DNA of 64,000 nucleotides from Cristatella mucedo (Eukaryota > Bryozoa > Phylactolaemata > Cristatellidae), in assembly GCA_009760855.2 (NCBI GenBank), contig WPIO01000057.1, forward strand, positions 1,141,001-1,205,000. The letters are read 5' to 3'. Every line of letters begins with the position of its first letter. The stretch's first letter is position 1. The notes beneath the pieces were generated by a model, which worked only from the letters and a program-made list of their open reading frames with translations, ran no database searches and was not told where the DNA came from. A program made the translations under genes and the position numbers. Below are positions 63,825 through 64,000 of this stretch, in pieces.

Positions 63825-64000
63825 GTACATGGTTTAGGGTTCAGTGTTTAGGGTTTTTAGGGTTTAGAGCTTAGGGTTTAGTCTTTAGGGTTTGGGGTTT
63901 TAGGGTTTAGGGTTTTGCATTTAAGTTTTAGGGTTTAGGGTTGAGAATTTAGGGTTTAGTGTTTAGGATTTTAATGTTTAGGGTTTAGAGTTTAGGGTTT
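63825..64000 (+). repeat. Degenerate TTTAGGG telomere-like repeat, runs off the window
   Basis: About 20 units of TTTAGGG and variants (TTCAGTG, TTTAGAG, TTTTAGGG, TTTGGGG) are in the same orientation. The array is interrupted and imperfect, so this stretch is an interstitial or decayed array, not a clean functional telomere. Confidence 0.85.

Overview
The window is animal nuclear DNA. It holds spliceosomal genes with consensus GT..AG introns, an LRGUK gene, non-LTR retroelements of the L2/CR1 type, tRNA-derived SINEs, a Ty3/gypsy remnant and many long microsatellites. I cannot name the phylum. The coding exons are GC-rich and the introns are long and repeat-laden. Gene names rest on protein similarity recognised by eye, and family comparisons to human proteins are from memory.

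Layout. 1-4287: a GC-rich segment (1-640), a family-B LINE tail, SINE and LINE fragments, and an AT-repeat fold-back; no gene could be proven. 4288-25852 (+): a complete 15-exon TYW1 gene. Its exons join in frame to about 717 residues: flavodoxin-like FMN domain, Cys/Lys-rich and acidic linker, then radical-SAM domain. 26022-34339 (-): a complete 4-exon POP5 gene (about 150 residues), tail-to-tail with TYW1, with only 169 bp between the two stop codons. Its first coding exon is 20 nt and lies behind an intron of about 4.9 kb packed with LINE copies. 34340-38900: a GC-rich POP5 upstream segment, then a badly broken Ty3/gypsy element (gag, zinc knuckle, protease end, RT, RNase H) with a LINE 3' tail inserted in it. 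38985-50524 (-): a 15-exon LRGUK gene of about 920 residues with leucine-rich repeats, a guanylate-kinase-like domain and a low-complexity C-terminus carrying a CAG-encoded serine run. 50525-53148: LINE and SINE remnants. 53149-63238 (+): parts of an unrecognised gene, with one long exon and one phase-compatible distal exon. 63825-64000: a degenerate TTTAGGG-type telomere-like repeat that runs off the window.

Mobile DNA. Two LINE families are visible. Family A ends in a long hairpin followed by (ATT)n. Family B ends in (ATTAC)n. A tRNA-derived SINE family (here SINE-2) carries the same 3' hairpin as family A, the classic sign of a SINE borrowing a LINE's reverse transcriptase. A second tRNA-derived family (SINE-1) has a different tail. 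One short TA-flanked inverted-repeat element looks like a pogo/Tigger-type MITE.

How the genes relate. TYW1 (wybutosine in tRNA-Phe) and POP5 (RNase P/MRP subunit, tRNA 5' maturation) both act on tRNA and converge with almost no intergenic space. LRGUK is, in mammals, a sperm head and tail assembly protein and has no obvious link to them. I saw no operon, CRISPR array, rRNA gene or true tRNA gene.
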